A stretch of DNA of 64,000 nucleotides. Origin: Tenrec ecaudatus (lineage: Eukaryota; Chordata; Mammalia; Afrosoricida; Tenrecidae). The notes under the pieces are model-generated. The model saw nothing but the letters and a program-made list of their open reading frames with translations. It ran no database searches and was not told where the DNA came from. The DNA is taken from the NCBI RefSeq assembly GCF_050624435.1, contig NC_134535.1:122809731-122873730 (forward strand), read 5' to 3'. Shown in pieces: positions 34,021-46,700 of this stretch; positions within the stretch are counted from its first letter, which is position 1; each line of letters opens with the position of its first letter. Both the position numbers and the translations under genes were made by a program.

Positions 34021-34434
34021 GCCAGAGACATATGATTCCTTGTGTTGTTACAGAAATGCAGACTTCTCAGTGGATTTCCTTTATTAGGCAATTCATTCCT
34101 ACACAGGTATTATTTATTCCTCTAGTCCCAAATTCTACCAGTTGAAATAATAGAATCCAAGCATGGCTTCCTGAGTAAAGACATGAATTCGTGTGTAGTT
34201 ATACCGCAATGCTGGTGAACTCAAGAGACCAAACGGGTTTCCTAGTTTGCATATACCGAGTCATGGAATGATACTCAAGTGAGAATAATAGAAACCGCAT
34301 AGGACATAAATGTGTGGTTTTAAAAGGTTTATTTTGTTAGGTCTGAAGCAGAAATCTATCTATTCTGCTGCCTTATAATTTTCTTAGAATCAGAAGTCTA
34401 AGAAACAGAATCTGAAGGAGCAGATTGGAAACTT

Positions 34435-34624
34435 CCACTGCATTGCAGATTTCATTTCCTGCTTCTGAGCATCAGGTTGGACTACTTAAACTGGTGTTGC
34501 TCACACTCAGCAATTGTTTACCCCCCATGACACAACCCTCAGATCCTCTTTTGGCCAGAGACCGTCGGCTCAGGAGAGAAGTGAGCTCTCAAGTAGTCTG
34601 AGTGCCCAGGCACTCACAAGGATG
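34435..34624 (+). promoter_or_regulatory. CLEC7A: CLEC7A upstream region / 5' UTR
   Basis: Non-repetitive sequence directly before exon 1. An ETS-type core (catttcctgc, TTCC at 34456-34459) about 165 bp before the ATG could serve PU.1, a known driver of myeloid genes. This is motif-level inference only. Confidence 0.3.
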
Positions 34625-34727
34625 ATGGAATGTCGTTCTAATGTAGACAATTTGGATGAGGATGGGTATACTCAGTTAGACTTCCGTTCTCGAGGCATCT
34701 CCCGGAGACCTATCATCTCAGAGAAAG
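34625..34727 (+). CDS. CLEC7A: CLEC7A coding exon 1 (cytoplasmic tail, hemITAM)
   Basis: 34 codons plus one base, donor gtaatt. [12 protein letters not shown] contains the signalling tyrosine at 15 with upstream acidic residues, as in human. Confidence 0.94.
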
Positions 34728-37700
34728 GTAATTGTATTTTCCTGCTTTCATCATGATCCTCTAAAACGCTTAAGTGATGTAAACCTGAGACTTAGGATTG
34801 GCCGGGTCATTAATAACATGCTTCTCAAGGGCAAACTCTCCAAAGCCACTGCAGAGAACTTGAATGTGAACTAAGCGCTTTCTCCTCGCAATCACAGATA
34901 ATAGGATTTGGTGACTAATTATTAGCCACTGATTCACGAGTATTTAAATTATTTGTGATTAGAGGAACTACTCAGCATTTCTTTGTTCTGTAGGAATAGG
35001 CACTTGAGCAGTGAGGAGTTGTAAAAAAAAGTAGTGGTAACCGTGATTGAAGGGATTTCAGATCATTTCTTGTTAGATAGAAAAGTGTAGACTGCAGAAT
35101 GGAGGTCAAGGGAATGTAAAGATATTAGAAAAAAGATGTTTAAAATAGCCAATAAGAAAGCAAACAAAGAAAAGACTGAAGCAGTGAAAGAAGGCATTTA
35201 ACTTGTCATTTTGTCATAAAAGTTTGTGTTGGAGGTCATAGGGCTTATATTCCTGATTTGTTATGATTTCGCCCGCGTGTGGTTGATTGAACAATAGTTA
35301 TTTATGTTGTTTTTAAGCAAAAGGAAATTCCTGGTGTAGCAGAAATAAAATATATATGCTAGGGGAAAATATGCCTTTGGTAGGACATGGATTTTAAATA
35401 AAATATAGGGAGGGTAAAATACGAAGAGGGCTGTTAGGAAGACCTCGCTCTTCGTGGAAGGAGTAATTTTGCTTCCTCTGTGGATCACATGGTGGTGCTA
35501 TCAGGTAAAACCTAGGTTGCTAACCATAAAGCTGGTGGGTTCAAGCCCACCAGCCAGGTCTTGAGAGAAAGATGAGGCTATTTGCTTCTGTAAAGATTTA
35601 TAGGCTCTGAAACATTATAATGGATCACTCCGAGTCAGAAATCAACTTGATGACAGTGGACAGTGGATTTTTTGTTGTAGGTTGTTTTGTTTCCATGAAT
35701 TTCCTACTTCACAATTTTATAAAATGCTCTTATTGCTTATCCTCACCTAAAGGTAGAGACGTGCTCTATTTTGTTGTTGGTATTTATTTATTTGTTAATT
35801 TTCCATTCAACAACATGCCATTTGTGTCTCCTGACGTTGGTTGCAATCATTGCATTGTAAAGAGCATGCTTCCCGCTTTCTCTCTGGGTTCCCCATTTCC
35901 ACAGTTCCTTCTTTCTGCCCCTTCCTGCCTTTGGAACTTTGTCTTTAGGCATACGCTGCTCTTTTGCTCGTATATGGCTGATTGTATTGAGATGTACATT
36001 GCTCTCTGGTGTCGCATACACTTTCTAGGTTTGTCTAGAAAGGACAGATTCAGTTCCAAGCTTGAAAGGAATCTAAGAATCACAGTCTAGGGAGTTCCAC
36101 CACTCAGTATCAGAGTAGTGAGTGTGGTCTTTATGAATCTGAACTGTCTTCTACATTTCCCCTCCCTCTCTGTGCAGCACCTTCCGCAGTGAACCAGGCA
36201 GTGGTAGCTCGACATCAGCATCATTCTTTGGGCCTCAGGGATGTATGCTCTAGGTATGACAATATCAGCATGAACTGGGTGCCCTGTTCTATCAGAAGCC
36301 ACATTATTTGCAGGTTTTGACATCAGAATTCACTCTCTTCTGCTTTCCACAAGCTTACGTTTCACAACTATTTTTGGCGTGTCGCTTTCGTAATTCTTTT
36401 CTTGAGCAACGTGTTGATGAAGAGTGGAAAAACGGGGTGAGGCAAGAGGTGGGAAGCTCGGCATGTGTTCATGTGACTCTGTGGGCACACGCTGAGTTGC
36501 ATACAAGATGCCAGCAATCCCTAAAGCAGGTGCATTTGCTTGTGTTTGCTAAAGGCAACCCCATAGCAATCCTTTGTGTATGCCTATTCAAATGCTTCAA
36601 AAACAGCACTGAAGAACCAGGGGGAGTAATTGGATCCAGATCTTGTAGCAAACAATGGAAAGAGCTGCCTCCGCAATTTTATTTTACCGCTCTAGTCACC
36701 AGGGCTCTTCCCTGTACATTAAACTGCCTTCTTTCTGCTTTCAGGATTCCTGGTTAACTACTCCATGGACTGTAAATTAAGAATACATACCCATCAAAGC
36801 ACTGGGCCCAGATGCCATGGCCATGACCTGAAACCCCAAAGAACTCGCTGTCTGAAGTTTACTGACACCTAATGACAGAGTAGACGCCCCGTAGACAGAG
36901 TAGAATGACCCCATGTGGTTTCCAATACTGTAACTCTTTACAGAAGCAGACCACCACAGTTTTCTCTCCCAGAACAGCAGATGAGCGCTAACCACCTATT
37001 GTGGGGGATTGGCAGCTGTGTGCTTGAAACTACTTCACTGCCAATGCTCATTGCCAGGGCCTGAAGAGCTATGCGGAAGTTGGAGAGAATAATCGGACTC
37101 ATCCTAGATGACTCATCCTAGAGAATAATCGGACTCATCCTGAAAAACAGTGGCATTTTTTTTAACCATTTAGATTTAAGGAGCCCCTCCATCCATCATT
37201 TGATTTCTCCATTCAATTGCTTCTCTTTCTGGCTCCTCAGGAACGTGTGCTTCATCTTCTCGTTGCTGTTTCATTGCTGTGACCGTGGGGATATTATTGT
37301 TGATAGCACTGGGGATAGCTGTGGTTCTTGGCACTCTGGGTAAGTATTGGTAAAGGAGATTAACAACAGCTACTTTAATGAACAGTTATTATGTGTCTGA
37401 CACTTATTTAAGGACTTGGTTTCATGCTTTAAGGTAACCCTTATATTGAACCTGATTGAGACAGTGCTATAAATCCCCATTTTTATTTATAAGTGAGTTA
37501 AGAGACAGGGTGATTATTATATTTTTTCAGGGAATTAAAATACAGGAAGGTTATCTTACTCTTCTAGGATCATCAGCTGGTAGTGAAGGAGTCATGATTA
37601 GAAATTTAGACAAGTTTCCTAAAAAAAAAAAAAAAGAGAAAAGCACAGTGTTCTGCTATCACCCTGAAATAACTGGTCTCAAAAGCCTGATTATCATGAT

Positions 37701-40700
37701 AAATTAATGGACTCATAATATCTCTAAAAGACAAAGTAGAGGAAAATACAATTTAATAATGTCTTCCTAATGGAATAAAAATCCACTAGAAACTGAACTT
37801 TTTTTATGAGTCTCATGAGGTAAGGAAATTGTTTTATACCTTATATTTAGTCTAACCCATTCTGGATGAACTAGGAATTATCTGAGGCAGTTATTGTGCA
37901 CTATTTAAATATGAGTGTATTTATGCGAGGTGGGTATATTTCACTAAATATTATACATCAAGTATTCTGGTTTAAATAAAATATCATTATGCCTTTGGAG
38001 AGTCTCCTGAATTTGTCAAATGTTTACGGGGTGCATTCTATTGTAGCCAGTCAATGAGCTCACATGTATAAATAGCAGAAGGCGGAGATAGGGGTTCTGA
38101 CTATTTCAAGCATATCGTGGTTCCCCAGCAGCTTTCTTCCATTCCTCTCCCACTGCCTTCATCTTTCTTCTCTACCTGCTTCGTCTCTCTCCATTCTCAC
38201 ATCTTCTTTATGAAAGTTACTTATTTCTATCTCACTTGCCCATAGCCAATTTCTTGTCTACCTATCATTCATCAATAATATACCCTTTCTGTCCCCACAA
38301 AATGAAAATATGGATTAAGGGTTTTTACTTTTCACCCATAGTGGAATGACTTTTTTTTCTCTCTCTTTCCATTTCACCACTATTGCTGTTGGCACATGTA
38401 GCTAGCTGGGGCTCTAAATCAGGGAGCAGCCCATTGGAGAACACCAGCTTTCCAACCCGAAGTAACCCAAGCCCGAGACAACCCACGAAATCACCACTAG
38501 AGGAGAGTGTGACCTCTACCAAGTCTCTCAGGACCCGAGGCAAGGGCTGCGTCACAGTGTTCTTGGAATCTTTGATTCCAGAGGGTTCCTTCTTGGTGGT
38601 AAGGTCTGGGGCAGAGGCGGAAGCACGTGGCATTTAGACCCAGCTATTGCACATTCTAGGCAGTCTCGCCGTATTATCACAGTACAGTGCCACACAGACA
38701 ATAAAATGGTATCATAAATACCCATATGCACATAAATGAATACTTTAAAGTTATTTTAAAGTATTAAAATAACAATCGGTTTATCACCCGTTAAGCTTAT
38801 AGTCCTATGGAAGATTTTCTATTTTCATGCATATGAACAAAACGTGCCCTTTTCACCTTACGGAAATATTTTAAGGTGGTGCAGTTCGAATAGAACTATC
38901 ATTTAAAAAAACCTCTGTTTAAAAAGGAGGGGATGCGGGAACAGAGAAGGTAAAATATTTCCACAAAATAAGATATTAATTTAGAAACGTCCAAAGCAGA
39001 TCAACCTAGTAGTTATGCTCTTAGAAACTGGGACTCATTTTTATAGTTAATCATGCAATTTAGTTGATTTGCCTTGCAAGACATAGGACCCCTTTTTTAA
39101 TTGCATTACAAGTGACTGTGTCTTACTATTTTAACTTTAGGTTTCTATCCATAACCTGTCCCTCCTCACTGTTCTCTAGAGTAGCTAATAAAAGAGCAGG
39201 GTTACTCTATAATGTTAAGACCTGCTCTTAAGTGTTTCTCATTTTATAAGGGGTTTCCTGAAATGAACCAAATGCTTATAACATAAGTCGCATGGGTTTG
39301 CTTTGTATTCCTCAATGACTGAGTCAGAGTAGATTCATATTAGGGAGGCATGGCTAAAGGCAGTCCTAGGATGAACTTGAAGAAGACAAGGCAAGGAGAG
39401 CAGTCCTGACTGTCTAAAACATTGTTTATAATTACTCAACTCATATTTAATTTTTTGTTTTAATTGATTAAAGTGGTTGGATATAGTCTCTTCTGAAAAA
39501 CTATATTCCTGTCATTTGAAGTAAAAATGAATATACAAATATCTATTCCGTGAGTGAGCATCCTCGTGAGCTATATAAATGGTCCTTGCGCTGAGGGAAT
39601 GAATGACTACGATATGAGCCTCATGATATTTACTCTTCATTTACAGGGGCTGCTTCCAGCCTGTGCCCCCGTAGGTGGATTTTATATGAGAAGAGTTGTT
39701 ATCTGTTTAGACCATCACTAGATTCCTGGGCTATGAGCAAAGAAAAATGCTCTCTGGAGAACTCTCATCTTCTGAAGATAGATGACCTAGGAGAATTGGT
39801 AAGTCTAGCCCTCTATCACAAATATAGATTGTTTACATGTGGCAGGAAAAATGAGGAGAGACTGGAAGGTGGTGAAGGAATGGCAGGGGAGTGGGGGCAC
39901 ATCCGACCTCTGGCCCCAGTCGGGAGAAAGAGAGTCTGACTCAGTGCTGACTGATGAAACAGAGGCCGGCTATCCCTCCACCCTCCATTCTTCTGTATTG
40001 TATCTGACAGCAATCCTGCCTCCTCTGACATTCTGCTTCTCCCCTGGGCTCGGGAATTTGTTGCACTGGCCACACCAACCTCAGAGACAATACTCAGGAT
40101 TAGGGGTCTTATTAGAACAAGGATCAGGTTCCCATAGGTCGGGATAAGAAAGTGCTACGGTCTCTTAATGCAGTGTGTCTTCTCAGTTTTTCCAGCAGGC
40201 ACATCTCTCTCTGGTCCTCAGTCTTGCAACCACTTAGCCCCTTGTCCTTTGCCCGGTTACAAAGGTCACTTAGCAAACCAGTCTCCTTCCTGAAGGTACT
40301 TATCTTTACTTCTTCTGGGGACTGGGAAGCCCAGCACTCTGTCTTGTGATAGTCACAAGGTTTCCTTGCCCTGTCACATGCTGTCAGTGCTCCAGGTTGC
40401 CAGGCTTCTGCTGCAGGCAGCTCCTCTGGGCTCTGCTGGTGTTTCTTTTTTGCTGTTGGCCACGGCATTCCTTTGTTCTGGATTCTGAGATTGCTCACTT
40501 TAAAACCTCACTTTTAAACTGACCAGTGCCTTCTATTAGCATGTCACACACCCTGTGTGCATGGTCCATTTGGTGGGAGTGGAGAGGACTGTGGTCAGAA
40601 GAGCCAAGACAAGTAATTTCGCTGCACTGCTGGCAGCCACAGTCATCTTAACATCTCTGTAATTAGCATCGAGTTCATTATCGGAGAGTGAGTCGAAAGG

Positions 40701-43700
40701 CATTGCTAGATGTTTAAACATGGTTCTGTGAGCAGCTTGATGAGCGTCAGAAGCATTGTAGAAAGATTCGCTAGCTCAAACGGTAATCTTTGCATCATTC
40801 TTTTAAGCAAAATCAAAGTTAATTAAGGAGATTTTATGAAAGGAATCATAACCAGAGGCAAGTTTTGGAATTACTAAGAATATCCAGAGATAAAATTTCA
40901 AAATGGTGTCTTCTGAAGGATAAATTCAGGGCCAAGAGGTCATTATCTAAAGAGATAATCTTGGTAGGTTCTCCCAACAGAAATAGAATGATCATGAAAG
41001 CTTGATTGTAAGAAGCCCTGATGTCATAGTAGTTACGAATTCAGCTGCAATCTTCAAGATCACAAGTTTGAAACTACCAGCAGATTCTAAGGAAAAAGAC
41101 TGGGCTTTCTACTTCCAAAAAGAGTTACAGTGTTGGCAACTCACAGGAGCAGTTCTATCCTGTCCTGTAGGGGCACTCTGAGTGGGCATTGACTCAAAGG
41201 CAATGTGTGTGTGTGTGTGTGTGTGTGTTTTCTTTAAGATTAATTTAGGTTGAAATTTTATGAAGATGGAAAACTTGATCAAGTGCAATGTAGCCAAGAG
41301 GAATTAATGAAAGCCAAATGAAGGTTGAACATGATAGTGTGACAAGAGGAAAGTAAAAGGAAATAGAGGAAAGAACTAGGAGGCAAAGGACATTTATAGA
41401 GGTCTAAATAAAGGCATGTACATCTGTAAATATATTTATATATAATCATAGGGTAATAGATCTATGTAAATATATTTATAAGTTAAGTATTTACGTAGCA
41501 GATGGACGTGGGGATTCTACTCAAGTACTCCCTCAACACAAGAAAACTTTGCTCTAATAACTCAGCATTCTGTGATGTTCACCTTCCTGACACAATCTCT
41601 GAAAACAAAATGGTTGCATAAGCAAATGTGGTGAACAAAGCTGGTGGTGCTCAGCTATCAAAAGATATAACATGTGGGGTCTTCAAGGCTTGAAGATAAA
41701 AAAGCAGTCATCTAGCTGAGAAGCAACAAAGCCCACATCGAAGAAGCACATCAGTCTGTGTGTTCATGAGGTGTCAGTGGGATAAGGTATCATGCATCAA
41801 AGAACAAAAAGTCATATCATTTTGAATGAGGGGGAGGGCAGAGTGGAGACCCCAAACCCATCTGCAGATAATTGGACATACCCCCACAGAAAGGTCACAA
41901 AGAAGAGACAAGCCATTCAGGGTGCATTATAGCACTTAAACAACATACAACTTTCCTCTAGTTCTTTAATGCTTCTTCCCCACCACTATCATGATCCCAA
42001 TTCTACCTTACAAATCTGGCTAGACCAGAGCATGTACACTGCTCACAAAATAGGGAATCCAGGATAGATAAACCCCTCAGGACCAATAAGGAGAGTAGTG
42101 ATACCAGGAGTGTAGGGTGAAGGTCGGGGAGGAAGGGAACTGATCACAGTGAAGGACATATAACACACACACCCAACACTCAGGGAGATGAACAACAGAG
42201 AAGTGGGTGAAGGGGGACAGTGGTCAGTGTAAGACATGAAAAAATATATATAAATTATCAAGGGTTCATGAGGGAGGGAGCGTGGGGAAGGAAGGGGGAA
42301 AATGAGGAGCTGATACTAAGGGCTCAAGTAGAAAGAAAATGTCTTGAAAATGATGATGGCAATATATGTACAAATGTGCTTGACACAATGGATGTATGGA
42401 TTGTGATAAGAGCTGGAAGAGTCCTCAATAAAATGGTTTTTTTTTAAAGAAAAGAAAACTACATTGGAGAAAAAGTTCAGCTATGTTTGACAAAGAGAAT
42501 TTTCCATCACAACAATGTACCTGCTCAATCTTTGAGGGCAGCAAGGATTACCCTACAAGAATGTCGTTGAGTGGCTTACTCCCATCAATTCTTGCCCCCT
42601 CAGATTCCTTTTTATTCCCCAACCCCTAAGAACATTGTAAAAGAACACAATTCAAATCTCCTAAGGATGCCAAAACTTATTTTGATGTGGTGGAAATCAA
42701 AGAATGAAGAATTCTTCAGACAAAGGGTAGAGAGCTGGAAACATCTTTTCAGAAAAGTGTAGACTGATCCCCACTTGGAGGTTATGTTGAGAAAGACATA
42801 GCTTCACATTTTGATATTTTTTAAATAAATGTTTCTTTAATTCTGTAGCATCTCCATTTGACTTACCCTTGAATAAGCTAAATGGAAAACATTCACTTAC
42901 AATACTTTAAAACACTTTCCACATTTCTACGAAACACATATTTCTGTGTTTTTCAGACAACTGATAATTTTGTGACTTTAATTCACAAAATTTCAATTCA
43001 TAAATTTGGTGGAGTAAGACAAAATTCCCCCCCTTATCTATAGTTTTTGAAAAACAATACCATACCAGCAAAGATGGTTAAAGCACAATCTTTCCATTAA
43101 CTATGCTTATGTAATTTATAAAAATAAAGAAATCATGCAACATATCCCAACACTTTAATATGTAACATTGATAGCAGGGAACTCTGGTGATGCTGTTGAG
43201 CAAATGTTTGACTGCTAACCGTAAAGTCACTGGTTCAAACCCATCAGCCACTACATGGAAGAAAGATGAGGCAATCTTGCTCCCATGGATTTACAGCCTT
43301 GAAAACCCTATAGTGAATTACTATGAGTTGGAATTGACTTGGTGGCAATAGGTTATTGACAAGAGATGCCACAGTATTTCAGAGAGAGGGGCTTGTGGGC
43401 ATAAAAAGTTGTACAGAAAAAGTTAGACATTACAGTGAATGATATGAATTAAGGGTAGATACAAAGGAGGAGAAAGGGTTCCATACTATAAATCTAAGTC
43501 ATTCTACAACTTCCACGTCCTTCACCTACTGTCAATGACCTCTCTTACCAAAGAGTTGAAGTGTACATTAAAGTGAATAAAAGTAATTAATATGACAAAG
43601 AAATTATATTGGACTGAAAGTCAGTGTGGCATTTAAACCACTTTGTTATTGCTACTAAGTTGTCCTATATTTTTCAACAAATGAAATACTTTCACTGAAA

Positions 43701-46700
43701 CCAGGCTTGCTTTCAAGGCACAGTCTCAAGAAGAGAATTAAATTATGTTGAGTTGTTATCTGTCTGAGACCTGTTTCTTGACAGACATAGTGGGAATCTA
43801 TATGTTCAATTTGAAGAGAGGATGGGGAAATTTCACAGGGGTCTTGGATTTTTGTTCAGGTAAATTGAATGGAGGTAGTACAATCTTGACTTCCTGAACT
43901 TAGTCTACCTTGAAAAATTAAATAATCAGAATGTAAGAAGTGAAATATGCCTTTCAGATGCTTAGTAACATCTAAGAATTGCACTTCTCTCTGGAGTGTT
44001 ACCAGTTTACTGTGTGTTTTTCTCCCAAAAAGACTCAATGAGTGTTTTTTTCTCTCAATGTGTAGATTGAGCCTCTCTTGCTCTTATCCTTTGTCCCCTT
44101 TCTTCTTGATATAGGTCTCTGAGTTTTAATTTGTATTTTCCTACAGGACTTTATAACAAGTCAAACATCTTTGCAACCTGATCGCTCATTTTGGATAGGA
44201 CTCGCTCGTCCTCAGGCTGAGAGAGGTTGGCTCTGGGAAGATGGCTCAGCATTCTCAGACTTGTAAGTATCCAGAGACAATGCTTCATCTTTTTTCTCAG
44301 GGGGGTCAAAGTGTATGGAGCAGTTCAAGACTGATTTGTTAGTCATGTATCAGAAAGACTGGGTCAGGGAGAAACAGAAAAACAAACACCAGCAACAACA
44401 AAAAACAAGCTCCCTGCCACAGAGTGGATGTCAATACATAAGAGTGGATATCAATAGAGATCCTATGCAAACTCTCCCTGTGGGTTTCTCTTTAACAATT
44501 TACAGGTATTGAAAGGCTAGTCTTTCTCTCAGAGCTGCTGATGGTTTCTAAGGGCTGACCTTGAGGTGAAAAGGGAGAAAGAAACAGAGACAAGAGCTGG
44601 GGGCCTGTGGAGAGAAAAAAAGAAGAATGTAAAGAAAAGGGGTGGAATCAAAAGGACTGATTGGTACCATTTGCTTCCATCAGCTTTTTTCCTCACAGGG
44701 CTTTAGCTTTTCTGGGAATTTGTCCACAAAGGGGCAGTCACTGGTGCTCCGTGTACCAGGGGTACTAGCCTGGGCTTTGAAGTCCCGTGTGAGGTTGGAC
44801 CAATGCTGGACTACTCCACGAGTGTGTGCTATTGAGTCAATCACTTAACACATCTGATCCTCACTTTCCATGTATGTCAATGATAATAAAGGGGGGAACC
44901 ACTTCTTAAAATTGTGAGAAAAGGGAGATCAAGTAACACATGGCCTGGCACATCATAAAGGCTTGATGTGCTAGTATTGTTCATTTCAAAAGCGAACACA
45001 TTTCACTTTGTACAAAATCCCTTTAATACCGGTTAATAGTTGCATCATTAAAAAATTCTCTTCATACAATGTGGAAGTCTTCCTCCCTGTAATGTTTATA
45101 CATTTCTGTTAAGTAACTGAATAGTGTGAAGCAACATTCCTGTTTTAAGTTCCAATTATGGATTGCATGTGTGGTTTTGCATGTGTGTGCACACCCTCTA
45201 GATTTCAATGCTACAGTGCTTTTAAATTTAAGTAGTGTTCTCAAAGAAATTATTCTTGGTCTTCTTTCTAGAATCGCTTCCACTAATTTTAGCTCTTATT
45301 ATTATTGTATGCAATTTCTTTGGATGAAATTTGTTAGTCTTTTTCTAGCTTATATCTTTGCTCATGAATTTCTCTCTTCCTTTTATTGAGATTATCCACC
45401 TAAATTTATTATTTTAATGTTTTCACTAGGTTAAAAATATTTTCTAGTTTCTATTGTAAATCACTCAATGCCCCCAATGGACTCTATAGAAAAAAGATTT
45501 CTTTACTTACAAACATGGACATTTCTAGGAATTCCTTTGTTTTAGTTTACAGGTTTAATTTCATTTTGGTCAGAGAACATGTTCTGCATGATCGCAACTT
45601 TTTGGTTTTTACCTATATTTTCATACAATGGCAGAATGGCCCTAAGATCTTTCGTGTGTTTGTGTATTTTAAAATATCCAATTAGAGCTTAGTACATGTA
45701 TTTTATGAATGTGCTGAGTCATGTCCTTAGGCATGTAGCATTATTTTTTCTTGCTGATGTATGGCCCACTTAATTTACTTTTTCCCTATTTGTCTTGATT
45801 TAATATTTTATCTTTTCTTCTATTAGTTGGTAGTTTACTGTTAATTTTTTTAGTTGTTATACTAGTGATTAAAATGTGTTCTAAAATCAACATACGCTAA
45901 TACAGATTGAATTTTTCTATTTTATGCTCTTCTTTGACAATATAAAAAGTGCTGTATACTGTTTGCAATTCACATCCCCTAATATATGGGTGATTATCAT
46001 TGTGTATTTTAATTTGAATTCACAAAACTTTTTCATATGCTTATAGTCCTAAAATTGGGGTATATCTTATAATTGATGTCGTCTGGATGGAAGCTGGGCT
46101 GTCTTAAAAAGAATTAAAATTATAGTTTTCAAAGAACTTCCTCTAGGGCATCAAATTGACAACATCAAACTGAAAGATTAGCTAAAAATCTCAGAGGTCC
46201 CTGAGCCTGCATGAATGAAGGAGGGGAACTTTGGAAAAGGAGGGCGAGAATGCGACCGAACCCAGAGACAGTCATCAACGTGACCAAGTTATACATGCAG
46301 TGTCTGTTGAATTGGTGTGTTTTTCAGTGCATATGCTCCACCGCAAATCGATCAAATGAAGGGGGAAAAGTATGAGTGTTTGCTTCTCTGATCAACTAGG
46401 GGCATAACAAACCCAAGAACACTTTAAATTACATATTCTTTTTGAAGTCCCCCCCCACCCCACCCCCCACACATACATCTCTACTACATCAATGTTATTT
46501 ATTAGAGAAAACTGACTGAATCTATCAGTGGTTCAAATTCTCAGGGGATGTATTTTTTTTCTCCCACCTGCCACCTTGTGGTAAGATGGCAACATAGATT
46601 TTCTTTTCTTTCTATTTTTAGTTCAAGGATCGTTTGTTAGCCCTTAGGAGTGTTTTCCAGTCCAGTCTGTTGGGGCACCATGCCCTGGCCCCAAAGTCCA

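Larger units (their letters stand above)
34728..37240 (+). other. CLEC7A: CLEC7A intron 1
   Basis: Holds a sense AfroSINE (35485-35660), an antisense L1 relic (35690-36250), an antisense AfroSINE (36850-37030) and a 36-bp tandem duplication at 37085-37141. Confidence 0.7.
38540..44146 (+). other. CLEC7A: CLEC7A introns 3 and 4 (exon 4 lies between at 39647-39798)
   Basis: Intron 3 (38540-39646) is unique sequence with a small AT palindrome at 38739-38765. Intron 4 contains a sense AfroSINE (41011-41200), TG run, sense L1 3' UTR (41275-42450) and a second sense AfroSINE (43175-43358); 39800-40980 is unique. Confidence 0.7.

Noticed and set aside
35620-36090. 156-codon open frame, plus strand
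   Set aside because: Starts inside an AfroSINE and runs through an antisense L1 relic.
38402-38637. CLEC7A exon 3 extended to the gtaagg at 38599
   Set aside because: Would add 59 nt and put exon 4 out of frame; the 138-nt exon matches human length and phase.
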